DNA of 46,785 nt from an uncultured Clostridia bacterium (GTDB lineage: Bacteria > Bacillota > Clostridia > Christensenellales > Borkfalkiaceae), in the NCBI GenBank assembly GCA_944367465.1, contig CALVWO010000005.1, positions 1 to 46,785 on the forward strand, written 5' to 3'. The position numbers were made by a program, and so were the translations under genes. Of this stretch, positions 43,452 to 46,785 are shown piece after piece; the stretch's first letter is position 1; the number at the start of each line of letters is the position of its first letter. The notes beneath the pieces were generated by a model. That model was not told the origin of the DNA, made no database searches, and saw only the letters and a program-made list of their open reading frames with translations.

Positions 43452-43823
43452 CCTTCGCAATACTTTGTTGCGCTGCGGCAACCTTCGGTCACGTACGTAT
43501 TGGTACGCTCCCTGAGGTTTTCCTCGCACGCCTCGTCTTGCTCGGTTCTGAAACGAGCATATCACATGGAATAAGCGGCGCATCTCGTTGTCGCGGTTAC
43601 GGTTCTGCTCGGTCACTTACGGATTAGTAAGCTCCCTCGCAGCTTCCGCCCGCTCCTCGACCTGCTTGCTTCTCCGATCAGCATAAAGCGCCGCAATACT
43701 TTGTTACGCTGTGGTAACCTTCGGTCACGTACGTATTGGTACGCTCCCGTCGTCGTTTGCGCACTCTCCTGCCCTTGCTCGTTCATAGAATGAGACGGCT
43801 GCTCGTTTTATAACCTTCGCAAT
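43438..43823. repeat. Repeat block flanked by 24-bp perfect direct repeats
   Basis: The direct repeats are 43438-43461 and 43800-43823 (each starting TGCTCGTTTTATAACC); the first includes the queA stop. Inside are two 57-bp copies (43456-43512 and 43692-43748; 54 of 57 identical) and a diverged third around 43605-43640. They share TCGGTCAC...GCTCCC around small hairpins. No reading frame or RNA gene was recognised in this 388-bp spacer. Confidence 0.85.
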
Positions 43824-43828
43824 CGTTC

Positions 43829-43834
43829 TATAAT
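43829..43834 (+). promoter_or_regulatory. -10 box of the DUF559 gene
   Basis: TATAAT ends 5 nt before ATG 43840. The -35 region (TTTATA near 43807) is weak and lies in the repeated queA tail. Confidence 0.5.
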
Positions 43835-43839
43835 TTGCC

Positions 43840-44205
43840 ATGACGAAAAATAAGAATAGCGCATTAACAGAGCTTTCCCGTACGCTGCGGAAGAACATGA
43901 CCAAAGAAGAACGGCATCTTTGGTACGATTTTTTAAAAAATCTTCCGGAAACCGTATGCAGACAAAAGGTAGTCGGGCGTTATATTCTGGATTTTTATTG
44001 TGCCGCCGCAAAACTTGCGATTGAATTAGATGGCAGCCAGCATTACAGCGAGGAAGGCGAACAATATGATCGCGTGCGCGATGAATACTTATCGGAGCGC
44101 GGAATATGCGTTCTGCGGTATTCCAATTTGCAGCTGCATGAGAATTTTCGCGGCGTATGCTTGGATATTCTCAATCATATAGCGCAGCGGAAAGAAAGCC
44201 GTTGA
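43840..44205 (+). CDS. DUF559-domain protein, Vsr-like endonuclease fold
   Basis: A 121-residue protein with the DUF559 pattern: LRKNMTKEERHLWYDFL, then CRQKVVGRYILDFYCAAAKLAIELDGSQHY and DRVRDEYLSERGICVLRYSN. The Asp/Glu residues in DFYC and ELDGSQH fit a very-short-patch-repair-like nuclease fold. The function of such stand-alone proteins is unknown. Base composition is distinctly AT-richer than its neighbours, and it lies between two repeat blocks in the queA-tgt gap, which suggests acquisition. No Shine-Dalgarno is visible. Confidence 0.85.
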   Translation: MTKNKNSALTELSRTLRKNMTKEERHLWYDFLKNLPETVCRQKVVGRYILDFYCAAAKLAIELDGSQHYSEEGEQYDRVRDEYLSERGICVLRYSNLQLHENFRGVCLDILNHIAQRKESR

Positions 44206-44208
44206 TGT

Positions 44209-44309
44209 AGCCTTCCCCCTCGGGGGAAGGTGGCTGCAAAGCAGACGGATGAGGGGAATTGTTCCCCCTCATCACCGCCTTCGGCGGAGCTTCCCCCCAA
44301 GGGGAAGCC
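44209..44309. repeat. Palindromic intergenic repeat of the CCTTCCCCCTCGGGGGAAGG type
   Basis: Three hairpins are visible: CCTTCCCCC/GGGGGAAGG, GAGGGGAA/TTCCCCCTC and CTTCCCC/GGGGAAG. Outer ends AGCCTTCCCC and GGGGAAGCC are also complementary. Similar sequences are common between genes in gut Clostridia. A shorter cousin (GCCTTCCCCCTCGGGGG) is near 39535. Confidence 0.75.
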
Positions 44310-44346
44310 TTTTATTCACATTTGAATGCTTTATATGAGGCTATAA

Positions 44347-45474
<1,128 letters not shown>

Positions 45475-45578
45475 AAAACGCGTGTTTTTTCTGCGCGGGA
45501 TCTGCGACATTTTTCGGCATTTTCTTGTTCGCCCGCGTGAAATTTGCGTGTGAAATGGAAAATTTATCCGTAAATCGC

Positions 45579-45607
45579 TTGCCAAATCATACAAAAAAAT
45601 GTATGAT
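45579..45607 (+). promoter_or_regulatory. Promoter of yajC
   Basis: TTGCCA (45579-45584), 17-bp spacer, TATGAT (45602-45607). AAGGAGAG precedes the ATG. Confidence 0.8.
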
Positions 45608-45643
45608 GGATGGGCAAGTCGGTTGCAGAAAAGGAGAGAAAAT

Positions 45644-46150
45644 ATGATCTTTTCGTTATTGAGTGAAAGCAGCGGCTCCACGGGCGGCGGGAATGCTTCG
45701 AATATCATCATGTACGTCCTCATCGGCGTCATCATCGTGGCGTTCATCGCGTGGATGTTCTTCTCCGGCAGAAAGAACAAACAGCGCCAGAAGGAGTACA
45801 TCGAGCAGCTCGACGCCATCCGTCCCGGTCACAAGGTAAAAACGGCGGGCGGCATCTGTGGCATCGTCGTGGAAGTGTGCGACGACAACACCGTCATCAT
45901 CGAGACGGGCAGCGAGACTTCGGGCAAGTCGTGGGTGAAGATGGACAAAGAGCTCATCGCCCAGACGGACGCAAAGGGCCCCACGCAGATCGCACGCGAA
46001 GAGGCAGAGGCGCGCCGCAAGGCGGAAAAAGAGGCGAAGGAAGCCGAAAAGCACGGCGAGGCGATCGGGACGCCCGAAGAGGCCGCGAAGTCCGAAGTCC
46101 CTTCCGAGGCAAAGGAAGAGGCGCCTTCGCAGGAAGAAAAACCCGAATAA
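45644..46150 (+). CDS. yajC: Preprotein translocase subunit YajC with extended acidic tail
   Basis: A 168-residue protein with one membrane segment (IIMYVLIGVIIVAFIAWMFF, residues 22-41). The YajC core is KNKQRQKEYIEQLDAIRPGHKVKTAGGICGIVVEV...VIIETG. Typical YajC is 85-110 residues; here a Glu/Ala/Lys-rich tail of about 65 residues follows. It is an accessory to SecYEG/SecDF. Order tgt-yajC is conserved. Confidence 0.93.
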   Translation: MIFSLLSESSGSTGGGNASNIIMYVLIGVIIVAFIAWMFFSGRKNKQRQKEYIEQLDAIRPGHKVKTAGGICGIVVEVCDDNTVIIETGSETSGKSWVKMDKELIAQTDAKGPTQIAREEAEARRKAEKEAKEAEKHGEAIGTPEEAAKSEVPSEAKEEAPSQEEKPE

Positions 46151-46163
46151 ACGAAGGAAAGAG

Positions 46164-46190
46164 GATCTCCGCCGCGGCGGAGGTCTTTTT
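46164..46190 (+). terminator. Terminator after yajC
   Basis: GATCTCCGCC (46164-46173) pairs with GGCGGAGGTC (46176-46185), then five T. Confidence 0.82.
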
Positions 46191-46254
46191 GCGTTCCGCG
46201 GCGCATAGAATAGGGCGACAGGGACGGGATACGCGCCCGTTCCGGGAGGAAGAT

Positions 46255-46632
46255 ATGGATCAGTCTCTGCGCCGTGCCGTCGTCGAAGTGACGCTCAGCA
46301 CCCTTTTTTATGCGCTTTTCTGCCTCATCGCAATGGCGGTCGTCGCCGTGTTCGTGCGGGCGTATGTGCCGTCGGGGGGCGTCGTTTCGGCGGTGAGCTG
46401 GGTCGTAAAATGCGCCGGGAGTTTTCTCATGCCGCTCATTTTCATACGGCGCGGGCGGGCGCTCGTCAAGGGGATCGTCGCGGGGGTCGCGGGGTCGCTC
46501 GTCACCATGCTCATCTTTGCCGCGGTGGGGGGCGGGTTCTCGCTCACGGCGCTCTATCTCGCCGAGCTCGCCGCGTGTGCGGCGCTGGGCGCGCTCGGGG
46601 CGCTCGTCGGCACAAAGCTCCGTCGCGAATGA
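46255..46632 (+). CDS. TIGR04086-type four-segment membrane protein
   Basis: A 125-residue protein with four hydrophobic segments: LSTLFYALFCLIAMAVVAVFV, a second around CAGSFLMPLIFI, then GIVAGVAGSLVTMLIFAAV and LYLAELAACAALGALGAL. Size, topology and position after tgt-yajC match the TIGR04086 family of Clostridia. Its function is unknown. GGGAGGAAGAT precedes ATG 46255; the longer upstream frame is a shadow of yajC. Confidence 0.75.
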   Translation: MDQSLRRAVVEVTLSTLFYALFCLIAMAVVAVFVRAYVPSGGVVSAVSWVVKCAGSFLMPLIFIRRGRALVKGIVAGVAGSLVTMLIFAAVGGGFSLTALYLAELAACAALGALGALVGTKLRRE

Positions 46633-46652
46633 GAATTCTGAGCGGGCTGCGG

Positions 46653-46685
46653 CGAAAAAACGCCGCATAAATGCGGTTTTTCGGG
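46653..46685 (+). terminator. Terminator after the TIGR04086-type gene
   Basis: CGAAAAAACGCCGCAT pairs with ATGCGGTTTTTCG (with a small bulge) around an AA loop. Confidence 0.78.
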
Positions 46686-46736
46686 GGAACGGGCGCCGCG
46701 TCCGCGAGAAATCCGCGAAGAAAAAATAAAAATCAC

Positions 46737-46765
46737 TTGCAAATTTTTCAAAGCCATTGTATAAT
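46737..46765 (+). promoter_or_regulatory. Promoter of the next gene beyond the window
   Basis: TTGCAA (46737-46742), 17-bp spacer, TATAAT (46760-46765). The window ends in AGAAGAGGA, a ribosome site whose gene starts outside. Confidence 0.85.
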
Positions 46766-46785
46766 AGAAAAAAACGAGAAGAGGA

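Overview
The window is a bacterial chromosome segment of roughly 60% GC. Gene order and content point to Bacillota, class Clostridia: the block yqfC-yqfD-phoH-yqfF(HD)-ybeY-era-yqzL-recO, an L10 leader, a leucine T-box, sporulation-type genes (yqfC, yqfD), a PerR/rubrerythrin pair and a yajC/TIGR04086-type pair. An uncultured gut lineage is a reasonable inference (GC-rich, condensed genes, large surface proteins), but family-level placement cannot be made by eye.

Layout. 1-1.05 kb: 3' end of a surface beta-helix protein. 1.15-7 kb: YqfC to RecO housekeeping/sporulation operon, lacking the dgkA and cdd genes often found before era. 7-10.1 kb: nadA-nadB-nadC, de novo NAD synthesis from one strong promoter. 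10.2-14.2 kb: an isolated 1274-residue lipoprotein, followed by a six-copy 31-bp tandem repeat. 14.7-18.3 kb: rpmG-secE-nusG, rplK-rplA and rplJ-rplL, with an L10 leader; rpoB does not follow. 18.4-21.6 kb: a degenerate cyclophilin lipoprotein and several unknown genes. 21.7-23.6 kb: ruvX, a DUF1292 gene, perR and rubrerythrin. 23.6-26.2 kb: T-box, leuA2, queH. 26.3-38.7 kb: mostly minus-strand amino-acid synthesis (leuC-leuD-unknown-leuB-yggS-Zn phospholipase C; ilvB-ilvN; ilvD; argH) with a divergent LysR gene facing leuC. 38.8-46.7 kb: ruvC, ruvA-ruvB-GNAT-queA, a small DUF559 gene with repeats, tgt, yajC and a TIGR04086-type membrane protein.

The genes form sets. LeuA, LeuCD, LeuB, IlvBN and IlvD cover most of the branched-chain pathway (ilvC and ilvE are not here), with leuA under T-box control and leuC probably under LysR control. 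QueH, QueA and Tgt cover the last steps of queuosine modification. RuvA, RuvB and RuvC form the Holliday-junction resolvasome.

The most unusual content is non-coding. Three intergenic spaces (19.3-19.7, 34.46-34.94 and 39.34-39.97 kb) hold related composite elements bounded by TTCACG...GTGA hairpins. They have shuffled and inverted inner modules, and in two of them a ~115-nt, three-hairpin element sits inside a boundary hairpin. The inner stem of that small element differs in sequence between copies but pairs perfectly in both. A separate repeat block after queA is flanked by 24-bp perfect direct repeats that contain the queA stop codon, and its hairpin units also show compensatory changes. 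Several genes (yqfC, ruvX, ruvC, the DUF559 gene) have a -10 box ending 5-6 nt before the ATG and no usable Shine-Dalgarno site, which suggests leaderless mRNAs.
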